Of a stretch of DNA of 7,694 nucleotides, positions 1 to 7,600 are shown in pieces (the first letter of the stretch is position 1; the number at the start of each line of letters is the position of its first letter). The DNA lies in NCBI GenBank assembly GCA_913057815.1, contig CAJXOV010000093.1:1-7694 (forward strand), given 5' to 3'. The position numbers and the translations under genes are program-made. Under the pieces are notes generated by a model. The model made no database searches. It was given only the letters and a program-made list of their open reading frames with translations, and was not told the origin of the DNA. The DNA comes from an uncultured Flavobacteriales bacterium. GTDB taxonomy: Bacteria > Bacteroidota > Bacteroidia > Flavobacteriales_D > Sanyastnellaceae.

Positions 1-42
1 GAGGTTGGTATGATGTTCAGCTGGATTTATAAAGCAGATTAA
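1..42 (+). CDS. C-terminal tail of an upstream gene (partial)
   Basis: The first frame is open from base 1 to a TAA at 40-42 and would encode the final 13 residues, EVGMMFSWIYKAD. The alternating polar/hydrophobic pattern with aromatic residues would fit the last strand of an outer-membrane beta-barrel, but this is too short to identify a family. The other two forward frames also stop early, so the call rests on position and composition only. No hairpin terminator is obvious between this stop and rpsO. Confidence 0.35.
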   Translation, partial: EVGMMFSWIYKAD

Positions 43-92
43 CAGCGTTGCAAAAAACTAGAAATATTAGCTGTAAACTCTAAAGGAATCAC

Positions 93-100
93 TATTTTTG
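93..100 (+). promoter_or_regulatory. Candidate Bacteroidota -7 box for rpsO
   Basis: TATTTTTG matches the Bacteroidota primary-sigma -7 consensus TAnnTTTG at every fixed position. It lies 49 bases before the rpsO ATG, giving a leader of roughly 40 nt. A -33 TTG is not clear at the expected distance; the closest is a weak CTG at 71-73, 19 bases upstream. The -7 match is direct; promoter activity is inferred. Confidence 0.4.
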
Positions 101-149
101 CACCCAATTTTTTATTAACGCATCACAATCATTTAAATAATATTGTAAC

Positions 150-419
150 ATGTATTTAGATTCAGACAAAAAGAAAGAATTCTTTAAAGCTCACGGAAAA
201 TCAGAAAAAGACACTGGTTCTACAGAAGCACAAATTGCTATGTTCTCATATAGAATAGCACATTTAACAGAGCACTTAAAGAAAAACAAAAAAGATAAGA
301 ACACTCAAAGATCACTAGTACTTCTAGTAGGAAAGAGAAGATCTCTTCTTGATTATTTAACTAAGAAAGACATTACTCGTTATAGAGCTATTGTTAAAGA
401 ATTAGGATTAAGAAGATAA
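150..419 (+). CDS. rpsO: 30S ribosomal protein S15
   Basis: This encodes ribosomal protein S15, the 16S rRNA-binding protein that helps organise the central domain (platform) of the 30S subunit. The 89-residue length is the family norm. The family signature is easy to read: DTGS at residues 21-24, the HLTEHLKKNKKD region at 38-49, the GKRRSLLDYL block at 61-70, KKDITRY at 72-78 and the C-terminal LGLRR. The ATG at 150 is preceded by an A/T-rich stretch with no Shine-Dalgarno, as is usual in Bacteroidota. It sits upstream of pnp, the order seen in many bacteria. S15 represses its own translation in several phyla; a weak hairpin (125-146) lies just before this start, but its role here is unproven. 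The gene appears intact. Confidence 0.97.
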   Translation: MYLDSDKKKEFFKAHGKSEKDTGSTEAQIAMFSYRIAHLTEHLKKNKKDKNTQRSLVLLVGKRRSLLDYLTKKDITRYRAIVKELGLRR

Positions 420-465
420 TAGTTGATTATAGACATTCCATACGGAACATAATATAAAATCCATT

Positions 466-495
466 AAAGGGCATTTCAAACGATTTGCCTTTTTT
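466..495 (+). terminator. Hairpin plus T-run between rpsO and pnp
   Basis: AAAGGGCA (466-473) pairs with TGCCTTTT (486-493): 8 pairs including one G-T, around a 12-base loop. The right arm runs into six Ts (490-495). This is the form of an intrinsic terminator, with the A-rich left arm typical of bidirectional ones. The GC core is only four pairs, so partial termination (attenuation between rpsO and pnp) is as likely as full termination. A clear promoter for pnp between here and 564 is not visible. Confidence 0.55.
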
Positions 496-563
496 GGTTT
501 TTACTTGGGGGCAAAGGGTTCTCAGTAAAAAATATACACACACAATAAAGAAGACAATTAATT

Positions 564-2708
564 ATGAGTAACGATTTACAGGTTTTTTCAAAAACCATTG
601 ATCTAGGTGACGGAAAAGTAATCACCATCGAAACAGGAAAATTAGCTAAGCAAGCAGACGGTTCAGTAGTAGTAAGAATGGGTGATACCATGTTGTTAGC
701 CACTGCGGTATCTGCTAAAGATGCTAGAGATGATGTGGATTTTCTTCCACTAACAGTTGACTACAGAGAAAAATATGCAGCTGCTGGAAGATTCCCAGGT
801 GGATTCTTTAAAAGAGAAGCAAGACCAAGTGACGGAGAGGTTCTTACTATGAGATTAGTAGATAGAGCACTAAGACCAATGTTCCCTAAAGATTACCATG
901 CAGATACGCAAGTAATGGTTCAGTTAATGTCTTCTGACAAGGAGAACATGCCAGATGCACTTGCAGGATTAGCTGCATCGGCAGCATTAGCAGTTTCTGA
1001 TATTCCGTTTGACGGACCTATATCTGAAGTAAGAGTAGCTAGAATAGACGGTAAGTTTTGTATCAATCCTACTTTTGAAGAGTTGAAGAAGGCGGATATG
1101 GATCTTATGGTAGCTGGTACCATTGACACTATCGTAATGGTAGAAGGTGAAATGGACGAAGTTACTGAACAAGATTTAGTAGATGGTATAGCAGCAGGAG
1201 CAGCAGCCATTACAGTTCACTGTCAAGTTCAGCTAGAATTAGCTGCCTTGGTAGAAAAGTCTAAAGTAAAAAGAGAATACAGCCATGAAGATTCTGATGA
1301 AGATCTTTATGAAGCTATAAAAGCGGCTTGTTACCAACCATGTTATGATGTAGCTAAAAAAGGTTCTGCTAAAGAAGAACGTTCTGCTGCATTCAAGGAA
1401 ATTAAAAATAACTTCTTTGATACATTAACTGAAGAACAACAAGCTAATAAATACTTATTCAACCAGTATTTCAGTAAAGTTCAGAAAAGCGGTGTAAGAG
1501 ATTGCATGCTAGAAGAAAGAATTAGATTGGACGGAAGAAAATCTACAGATATCAGAAACATCTGGTGTGAAGTTGATTATTTACCTTCTGCTCACGGTTC
1601 AGCTATCTTTACTAGAGGTGAAACTCAATCGTTAACTACACTTACATTAGGTTCTAAAATGGATGAGCAGTTAATAGATGGAGCACTTCGTCAAGGAACT
1701 GAGAAATTCTTATTACACTATAACTTCCCTCCATTTTGTACTGGAGAATCTAGACCACTTAGAGGAACTAGTAGAAGAGAAGTAGGACACGGAAACTTAG
1801 CTCTTAGAGCACTTAAAAAAGTACTTCCTTCATTAGAAGACAATCCTTACACGATGAGAATCGTATCTGAGATTTTAGAATCTAACGGTTCTTCTTCTAT
1901 GGCTACAGTATGTGCAGGAACACTTGCTATGATGGATGGTGGTGTGCCACTTATCAGACCAGTTTCTGGTATAGCTATGGGATTAATAATGGATCCTGAC
2001 ACTAAAAAATACATCGTTCTTTCAGATATTTTAGGAGATGAAGATCACCTAGGAGATATGGATTTCAAAGTAACTGGAACTACTAAAGGGATTACAGCTT
2101 GTCAGATGGATATGAAAATCCAAGGACTTGAATCTTCAGTATTAACTGAAGCGTTAATGCAGTCTAAAGAAGGTAGACTTCACATATTAGGTGAGATGCT
2201 TAAAACTTTAGATGCACCTAGAGCTGATTATAAAGATCACGCACCTAGAATCGTATCATTCAATGTTCCTAATGACATGATAGGAGCTATCATCGGACCT
2301 GGAGGAAAAATCATCCAGGAGATTCAGAAAACTACTACTGCTAACATTTCTATCGAAGAATTAGATAACGGAGAAGGAAGAGTAGAAGTAACTTCTGATA
2401 ACGGTACTGCTATGAAAGAAGCTGTGGATTGGGTGAAGAAAATCGCTTTCCCACCTATAGTTGAAGTAGGAGAGACTTACGAAGGAAAAGTTAAAACGAT
2501 TATGGCTTATGGAGCTTTCGTTGAGATCATACCTGGACAAGACGGACTTTTACATATTTCTGAGTTAGCTTGGGATAGAGTAGAAAAAGTAGAAGATGTA
2601 CTAAAAGAAGGTGAACTAGTTAAATTTAAAGTAACTGGAAAAGACCCTAAGACTGGTAAATTAAAACTTTCTAAGAAAGTGTTAATGCCTAAGCCAGAGA
2701 AGGCATAG
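564..2708 (+). CDS. pnp: Polyribonucleotide nucleotidyltransferase (PNPase)
   Basis: PNPase is a trimeric 3'-to-5' exoribonuclease that degrades RNA by phosphorolysis, releasing nucleoside diphosphates, and can add tails in reverse. At 714 residues the protein is full length. Domains in order: first RNase PH core with the RNA-contacting [10 protein letters not shown] loop (81-90), a helical linker (about 240-310), and the second, catalytic RNase PH core. That core has RREVGHG (404-410), the phosphate-binding SSSM (443-446) and [12 protein letters not shown] (491-502). By alignment in memory with E. coli D486/D492/K494, the catalytic residues are D494, D500 and K502. A KH domain with GPGG (578-581) and a C-terminal S1 domain (about 636-706) follow. 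All key residues are present. The ATG at 564 is the first plausible start, with [11 protein letters not shown] typical of the family, and follows an A-rich leader. A strong hairpin lies 23 bases past the stop. PNPase commonly represses its own mRNA in other bacteria; no specific site is evident here. Confidence 0.97.
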   Translation: MSNDLQVFSKTIDLGDGKVITIETGKLAKQADGSVVVRMGDTMLLATAVSAKDARDDVDFLPLTVDYREKYAAAGRFPGGFFKREARPSDGEVLTMRLVDRALRPMFPKDYHADTQVMVQLMSSDKENMPDALAGLAASAALAVSDIPFDGPISEVRVARIDGKFCINPTFEELKKADMDLMVAGTIDTIVMVEGEMDEVTEQDLVDGIAAGAAAITVHCQVQLELAALVEKSKVKREYSHEDSDEDLYEAIKAACYQPCYDVAKKGSAKEERSAAFKEIKNNFFDTLTEEQQANKYLFNQYFSKVQKSGVRDCMLEERIRLDGRKSTDIRNIWCEVDYLPSAHGSAIFTRGETQSLTTLTLGSKMDEQLIDGALRQGTEKFLLHYNFPPFCTGESRPLRGTSRREVGHGNLALRALKKVLPSLEDNPYTMRIVSEILESNGSSSMATVCAGTLAMMDGGVPLIRPVSGIAMGLIMDPDTKKYIVLSDILGDEDHLGDMDFKVTGTTKGITACQMDMKIQGLESSVLTEALMQSKEGRLHILGEMLKTLDAPRADYKDHAPRIVSFNVPNDMIGAIIGPGGKIIQEIQKTTTANISIEELDNGEGRVEVTSDNGTAMKEAVDWVKKIAFPPIVEVGETYEGKVKTIMAYGAFVEIIPGQDGLLHISELAWDRVEKVEDVLKEGELVKFKVTGKDPKTGKLKLSKKVLMPKPEKA

Positions 2709-2730
2709 TATAACTGAGTAATGGAGTGAT

Positions 2731-2761
2731 TGTTGTGACGCTAGTTTGTAGCGTTGCAACA
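2731..2761 (+). terminator. Long stem-loop in the pnp-rpoD gap
   Basis: Bases 2731-2743 pair with 2749-2761: 13 consecutive pairs, two of them G-T, closing a 5-base GTTTG loop. It starts 22 bases after the pnp stop. Only three Ts follow directly (2762-2764), so it is a poor intrinsic terminator by the usual rule. It may instead protect the pnp mRNA 3' end or act as a processing site. The structure is seen directly; its function is inferred. Confidence 0.45.
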
Positions 2762-2873
2762 TTTAAAGTGAAAATTTAACAACTCACACTGTTACTTTTC
2801 TTGAAAAACAACGTTTAATAATATGGTGCTTAGATTTTCTGAGTATCAAACTAGATAATAAACTGTAATAAAC

Positions 2874-3743
2874 ATGCGTCAGCTAAAGATTACAAAACAG
2901 GTTACTAACAGGGAAACGGCATCCTTAGATAAGTATTTGCAAGAAATAGGTCGAGTTGACCTGATCACTGCTGAAGAAGAGGTTGAATTAGCGAAGAGGA
3001 TAAAAGAAGGTGATCAGAGAGCACTCGAGAAACTCACAAAAGCAAACTTAAGGTTCGTAGTTTCCGTGTCTAAACAGTACCAAAATCAGGGATTGAGTCT
3101 TCCTGACCTTATAAACGAGGGAAATTTAGGACTTATCAAGGCAGCACAAAGATTTGATGAAACGAGAGGTTTCAAGTTTATATCTTATGCGGTATGGTGG
3201 ATTCGTCAGTCTATTCTTCAAGCTCTAGCAGAGCAGTCGAGAATTGTAAGACTTCCATTAAATAAAATTGGTTCGATTAATAAAATCAATAAGGCGTTTG
3301 CTAGATTAGAACAAGAGTTCGAAAGACCTCCTACACCTAATGAGATAGCAGAAGTGCTTGACATGACCCTAGAAGAAGTGAAACAATCACTTAAGAATTC
3401 AGGGCGTCACGTAAGTATGGATGCACCTCTTAAAGATGGTGATGAAAGTAGTTCTAACATGTACGATGTACTTTCTGAAGGTGAATCTCCTTCTCCTGAT
3501 ATGGAGTTAATGACTGAGTCATTAAGAAAAGAGATAGAGCGTTCATTAAGAACATTAACTACTAGAGAAGCAGATGTAATTAGACTTTACTTTGGTTTAA
3601 ATGGAGAGCACCCTATGACTTTAGAAGAAATAGGAGAGCGTTTCGATTTAACTAGAGAAAGAGTAAGACAGATTAAAGAAAAAGCTATTAGAAGACTAAA
3701 ACACACTTCTAGAAGTAGAATCTTAAAGTCTTACTTAGGATAA
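2874..3743 (+). CDS. rpoD: RNA polymerase primary sigma factor (RpoD/SigA)
   Basis: This is the housekeeping sigma-70 factor that directs RNA polymerase to most promoters. At 289 residues it is short because it lacks region 1.1 and the long non-conserved insert of E. coli sigma-70, the usual form in Bacteroidota. Visible in order: region 1.2 (about 16-50, [20 protein letters not shown]); region 2 (about 52-125) with [30 protein letters not shown] and the -10-reading [14 protein letters not shown]; region 3 (about 126-200); and region 4 (about 215-285) with the helix-turn-helix [22 protein letters not shown]. In region 2.4, Q112 matches E. coli Q437, but the T440 position is L115. That fits the divergent TAnnTTTG promoter box of this phylum. 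The leader (2762-2873) holds imperfect -7-like boxes at 2793 (TACTTTTC) and 2831 (TAGATTTT), neither with a good -33. The gene ends before a strong terminator. Confidence 0.96.
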   Translation: MRQLKITKQVTNRETASLDKYLQEIGRVDLITAEEEVELAKRIKEGDQRALEKLTKANLRFVVSVSKQYQNQGLSLPDLINEGNLGLIKAAQRFDETRGFKFISYAVWWIRQSILQALAEQSRIVRLPLNKIGSINKINKAFARLEQEFERPPTPNEIAEVLDMTLEEVKQSLKNSGRHVSMDAPLKDGDESSSNMYDVLSEGESPSPDMELMTESLRKEIERSLRTLTTREADVIRLYFGLNGEHPMTLEEIGERFDLTRERVRQIKEKAIRRLKHTSRSRILKSYLG

Positions 3744-3768
3744 AAGATCAACTTTTTAAAATTATAGT

Positions 3769-3798
3769 AAAACCCTCAGTCATTGGCTGGGGGTTTTT
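3769..3798 (+). terminator. Intrinsic terminator after rpoD
   Basis: AAAACCCTCAG (3769-3779) pairs with CTGGGGGTTTT (3787-3797): 11 pairs with one T-G wobble around a 7-base loop, followed directly by a T-run (3794-3798). The A-run on the left mirrors the T-run on the right, so it could work in both directions. It begins 25 bases after the rpoD stop and marks the end of the housekeeping cluster. Confidence 0.88.
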
Positions 3799-3855
3799 AA
3801 TTAAAAATAGTTTTAGTGAACGAGGAATAGTAGTTAATTGAGTAAAATAAAAATC

Positions 3856-3889
3856 CAAATTTAGATATTGAAATTTGTGAATATTCACA
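3856..3889. promoter_or_regulatory. Two overlapping inverted repeats, possible operator
   Basis: CAAATTT (3856-3862) and AAATTTG (3871-3877) form a perfect 7-bp inverted repeat with an 8-base spacer. TGTGAATATTCACA (3876-3889) is a perfect 14-bp palindrome sharing its first two bases with the first repeat. The palindrome resembles a Crp/Fnr-type operator with TGTGA and TCACA half-sites, but the spacer is 4 bases (Fnr-like) and not 6 (Crp-like). It ends 153 bases before the ATG at 4043. The symmetry is seen directly; regulator binding is inferred. Confidence 0.3.
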
Positions 3890-3984
3890 GGGTGTGAGTG
3901 GGCCTAAGAATTAATGTGTTAACCTCTAGCCATGACTTTGTTCCTCTATTTTAATTCTGCCGTGAGTTTTTAATTTGGTGTTTC

Positions 3985-4006
3985 GGGAAAATAAGATTAA
4001 TTTCCC
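3985..4006 (+). other. Hairpin in the probable 5' leader of the surface-protein gene
   Basis: GGGAAA (3985-3990) and TTTCCC (4001-4006) are perfect complements with a 10-base A/T-rich spacer. There is no T-run after it, so it is not a terminator. It ends 36 bases before the ATG and could shape the leader RNA. The short stem makes chance a real possibility. Confidence 0.3.
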
Positions 4007-4042
4007 AACTACATTAAATACATAACTTACAATTATTTAACT

Positions 4043-4624
4043 ATGAGAACAAAGCTAATTTTACCTTTATTAATGTTGATGTTGATGTTGACGGCTGACA
4101 CTAATGGTCAGCAAGATTTAGAACAGATATATTTTGACTTGTTAATTGATTCGCCAATTGGTGAAATTGGTCAATCTCAACAACCAGGAATGCCAGGAGG
4201 CGGGTTTGTTTGTGAACAAACGTGTAACTTAATCTTTAACAACTCATTCGAAAATTCAGTTCCAGAAGGTCTTTCCGCGTTTGCAGATGGCGGAGTTTTT
4301 TGTTGGGAATCAGGGCTGTTCAATGATCTCTATGAAAGCACAGCAGACATTTTTGTCGATGGACAAAACACTTTATTGTTTGATGTTTTTAACATTCCGA
4401 TTACTACTCCTGATGGCAATCAATGTGCTAGAATGATCAGCTCCGATCCTTATTTTCCATTTGATAATGTTGGAGATGAAAATATAGCCTCAGGCTTGTT
4501 GGAGCCTTTGATACCAGGACAGTCTTATAATTTAAGTTATGAATATACTTATTCAGCAATCCAATTAAATTCTGGCAGCGGAGGAGTAGAGACACATGAT
4601 TTAAATAGTGCGAATTTTGACTGA
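4043..4624 (+). CDS. N-terminal part of a T9SS-exported surface protein, ended by an in-frame TGA
   Basis: This 193-residue frame starts with a Sec signal peptide: MRTK, then a Leu/Met-rich core (LILPLLMLMLMLTAD), with cleavage likely near residues 20-22. The h-region includes three tandem ATGTTG hexamers (4073-4090). A Cys pair (CEQTC, 57-61) leads into NLIFNNSFEN (62-71), the opening of the jelly-roll, carbohydrate-binding-like domain common at the N-terminus of Bacteroidota secreted proteins. The frame stops at TGA 4622-4624, yet the domain is unfinished. Its typical closing strand, VDNFSLTP, is found downstream in the same frame near 4913-4936. This is therefore read as the first part of a single gene continuing to the window end, not as a stand-alone gene. 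The ATG at 4043 is preferred because it gives a complete signal peptide and follows an A/T-rich leader. Alone, the product would be a truncated secreted fragment without a sorting domain. Confidence 0.75.
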   Translation: MRTKLILPLLMLMLMLTADTNGQQDLEQIYFDLLIDSPIGEIGQSQQPGMPGGGFVCEQTCNLIFNNSFENSVPEGLSAFADGGVFCWESGLFNDLYESTADIFVDGQNTLLFDVFNIPITTPDGNQCARMISSDPYFPFDNVGDENIASGLLEPLIPGQSYNLSYEYTYSAIQLNSGSGGVETHDLNSANFD

Positions 4625-4662
4625 TCTAATTTAACATCTATGAGTTTGGAGATTAAATTAGA
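4622..4662 (+). other. In-frame TGA followed at once by a perfect 10-bp stem-loop
   Basis: The TGA at 4622-4624 is the only stop in a frame otherwise open from 4043 to 7694. The next base starts TCTAATTTAA (4625-4634), whose exact reverse complement TTAAATTAGA lies at 4653-4662. Inside, TCT (4637-4639) can pair with AGA (4650-4652) after a two-base bulge, leaving a 10-base apical loop (4640-4649) that contains an ATG. The whole structure sits inside coding sequence. Possible readings are a recoding or readthrough element, a signal affecting re-initiation at ATG 4640, or a chance A/T-rich repeat beside a nonsense mutation or sequencing error. Confidence 0.5.
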
Positions 4663-7600
4663 CAATGACCCTTTGAATAATAATCTTCAAACTGTTGGTT
4701 TTACTAGTACTCCTGCTATACCCACTTTTACAACTCCTTTTGATATTATTCCTGGAGCCGATCTTATTTGGCAGCAGGTTAATCATATAGTTGATGTTCC
4801 TGCTGGAGCTCCTTTGGACATTGACAATATTTATGTTTTCCCGAACTCCTCGATTGCTCCGTATACTGCTCCAGCTGGTGAAAGTGAAGGATTCTATATG
4901 TTATCCACTTATGTAGATAATTTTTCTTTAACACCTATAATTGATTTATCCATTACTTTAAATAGTTGGGACGATGAATCATGTCCAGATGCTTCCGATG
5001 GGGCTATAAATGTGACTGTTGGAAGTGATGTTCAGAGTTTAGAATGGACTGGTCCAAATGGATTTACATCTAACGTAGAAGATATAACTAATCTGGAGTC
5101 AGGAATATACACTTTAGAGGTAAGAGGTATACATGGCTGTACTGAAACTTTGGATGTTCCTGTTGGTTTGATTAACCCTGACTGCTGTACAGATGATACC
5201 GCTGTTCCTACCATCATTCCATTCGGAGCCAATGAGGTTTGGAATACGAATGAAATATTTTATAATGATGTTATTGTTTCTAATGGTGCATCTCTGACCA
5301 TAATGGACTGTGATTTACAGTTTGCTGCAGATGTACAAATAGTGATAGAAATAGGCGGTTACCTCTTAGTTCAGAATGCTACATTAGACGCTTTAGAAAC
5401 ATGTGACATGCAGTGGGGAGGTATAGAAATTCATGGGAATTCATTTTTACCTTCGGAGTCGATTTATCAAGGTACAGGGGCATTTATAGATATAGATATC
5501 AATAATGCACGAGTAGGCCTATCCTTAGGAGAACTTGATGATAATTTTGAAAAAGTCCAAAACAGAGGCGGAGGCCATGGTAAATTCGTAGATGTAGATT
5601 TTAAGAATAACGAAAAAGACCTATGGATTTTCGACTATACTCCTTTTACAGAAAACATGAAATTTTCAGATATAACATCTATATTAGATAATGAATATTT
5701 CAGTTCAGCCGATTATCCTGAGGTAAGAGTAGAATTAGACGGTGTAAATAATGTGGAAATACAAAATTCACTTTTTGGTAATGCCAATTTTGAATTATTG
5801 GCTCATGAACAGGCTTATAAATTCACAGCTATTCGGGCTATAGATGCTCCATTTAAAATGTTCTCTGTATCTCCTACATATTATCCAGAAGATGCTATAC
5901 TCAGTCATATTATAGGATTTACTTATGGAATAAGAGCTATAGGTGGAAATCAAAATTTTTATAACATTAGAAAAGTGAGGATGTTCTGTCAGAGAAACAT
6001 ATTCATGAGGAGTACTTTTAACACCAATATTTACAGCAATCAGTTATTTCCGTATTGGTACTTTGGACAAACTGCTGAATTACCTGAGGATGATTTGGCC
6101 AGTTTAGAAGATCTAGGATATGAAGATATCCCTGGTACTACTAATGACCCAGTACTTATGGGTGGATATGGTATATATTTAGCAGGTTTCACTGGTGCCG
6201 ATGTGCAGGAGAATCGTATTTACAGAAGTGGTTTTGTAGGTCACTCAGGAATCATTTTAAATAATACATTCGATGACAATTTACCCATATATAACAATGA
6301 AATTTACAAGGCGGACACAGGCATAAAATGTTTGAATAGAAACAGAGTAAACGGTTTCCCTGCTACTGGAGCAGAGTTTAGGTGTAATGAATTTGCAGGA
6401 AATATATTAGATGTAGAGGTAAATGCCATTACTCCACTATGCGCCACTTGTGGAGTAGCACAAAGTCAAGGAACATCAAACACATCTGCTGGAAATGAAT
6501 TTGACCAAGTGTATGATTTAGCAGGAGCTGAACAGCTGGTTAATTTCTTAGACAATGATTTAGCACATAATTATAATAGAATAGGAGATCCTTCACTCAC
6601 AGAACCTGTGAATTCTGAGACTTCTAATTATACTCTTCTTCCCGTAGACTTGGATAATGGTTGCCCATCACTGCTTCCACCCAATGCTTGGCCTTATTAC
6701 CAACCTTCTATGAATGTTAGTAAAGATGAAATTTACTCACAGTATGCCACTGCTCAGAGCCAGTGGTCTGGATTAGTAGATGGTGGAGATACAGAAGCGC
6801 TTACTGATGAAGTAATCAATACTGAGTTTTCTGAAGCATTAACGCTTTATTATGAGCTCATGGCTAAAAGCCCTAACTTGAGTGAAAAAGTAATGATAGA
6901 AGCCATAGAAAAAGAATACGATTTACCTATGGTACTGCTAAAACAGATTCTTACCAGTAATCCACAGGCTGCTAAATCTAAAGAGATTAAGGATAAACTT
7001 GATAACAGGCTCCTCCCACTACCTGAGTATATGAAAGAAGAAATAATGGAAGGACTAACTTGGGTAAGTCAAAAAGAAATACTTGAGTCAGAAATGAGTG
7101 AACTCAGAGAAGAATACAGAAGAATAGAGCGTTTAGAGTCTGCCACCATTCTAGGAGATGAATTAGTAATAGATAAGAAGACTGCCTTACTAGTTATGAT
7201 AGATAATTCTGCCTTTCCTGAGACTAATCTAGAAAAAGCCACTAGATTATGGAGTTGGTCAGAGTTAAGTGAGGCTATTGAATACATAGATGATGTACTT
7301 TCTAGCATGCTATTTGAATCCCAAGAATACCGTCAGTTGGCAGATTTGAAATCTCTCCTAGAGTTAGAAAACGACCTTCAGTCGGGAATACTTACTTTAG
7401 AAGATGCCGAATCAGATTTAGCTGCAGCTGCAGAAAATCACGATTTCTACTTTCAACCTTATGCAGACATGTTAATAGAAAAGTACAGCCAATCTTATGT
7501 ATATGAAGATGTAAATTACCCCCAGGTGCACATGAGTTTAAGAGCATCATTTAGTTCAGATGATGAAGTAAAGGTTGAACTACTAAAACTCTACCCTAAC

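Larger units (their letters stand above)
3799..4042. other. Intergenic region upstream of the surface-protein gene
   Basis: About 240 bases with no supportable gene on either strand. It holds two overlapping inverted repeats (3856-3877 and 3876-3889), a GGGAAA/TTTCCC hairpin (3985-4006), and the presumed promoter of the downstream gene. Near-matches to the TAnnTTTG -7 box occur at 3933 (TGACTTTG) and 3971 (TAATTTGG), each with one mismatch and no well-spaced TTG upstream. No promoter can be assigned with confidence. Confidence 0.6.

Noticed and set aside
44..53. Decamer AGCGTTGCAA repeated at 2750-2759
   Set aside because: The second copy is the right arm of the pnp-rpoD hairpin, while the first has no matching arm nearby. 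Two copies of a 10-mer in 7.7 kb are weak evidence for a shared element.
476..703. Minus-strand frame across the rpsO-pnp gap and the pnp start
   Set aside because: It overlaps the hairpin/T-run and the well-supported pnp N-terminus and its product matches nothing recognisable.
920..1210. Open frames on the minus strand inside pnp (also 7069-7308 and 5032-5232 within the surface-protein gene)
   Set aside because: They lie opposite strongly supported coding sequence, have low-complexity or unrecognisable products, and show no start context; they are reading-frame shadows.
4622..4624. UGA as a general sense codon (alternative genetic code)
   Set aside because: rpsO, pnp and rpoD contain no in-frame UGA and Trp is written TGG throughout, including many times in this same gene. 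In an AT-rich genome with reassigned UGA, many would be expected.
4622..4662. UGA plus downstream hairpin as a selenocysteine (SECIS) site
   Set aside because: The position of the hairpin is suggestive. However, the protein is an extracellular adhesin-like product with no redox motif around codon 194, the stem is A/T-only in its core, and no selenocysteine machinery is visible. It is kept only as a remote alternative.
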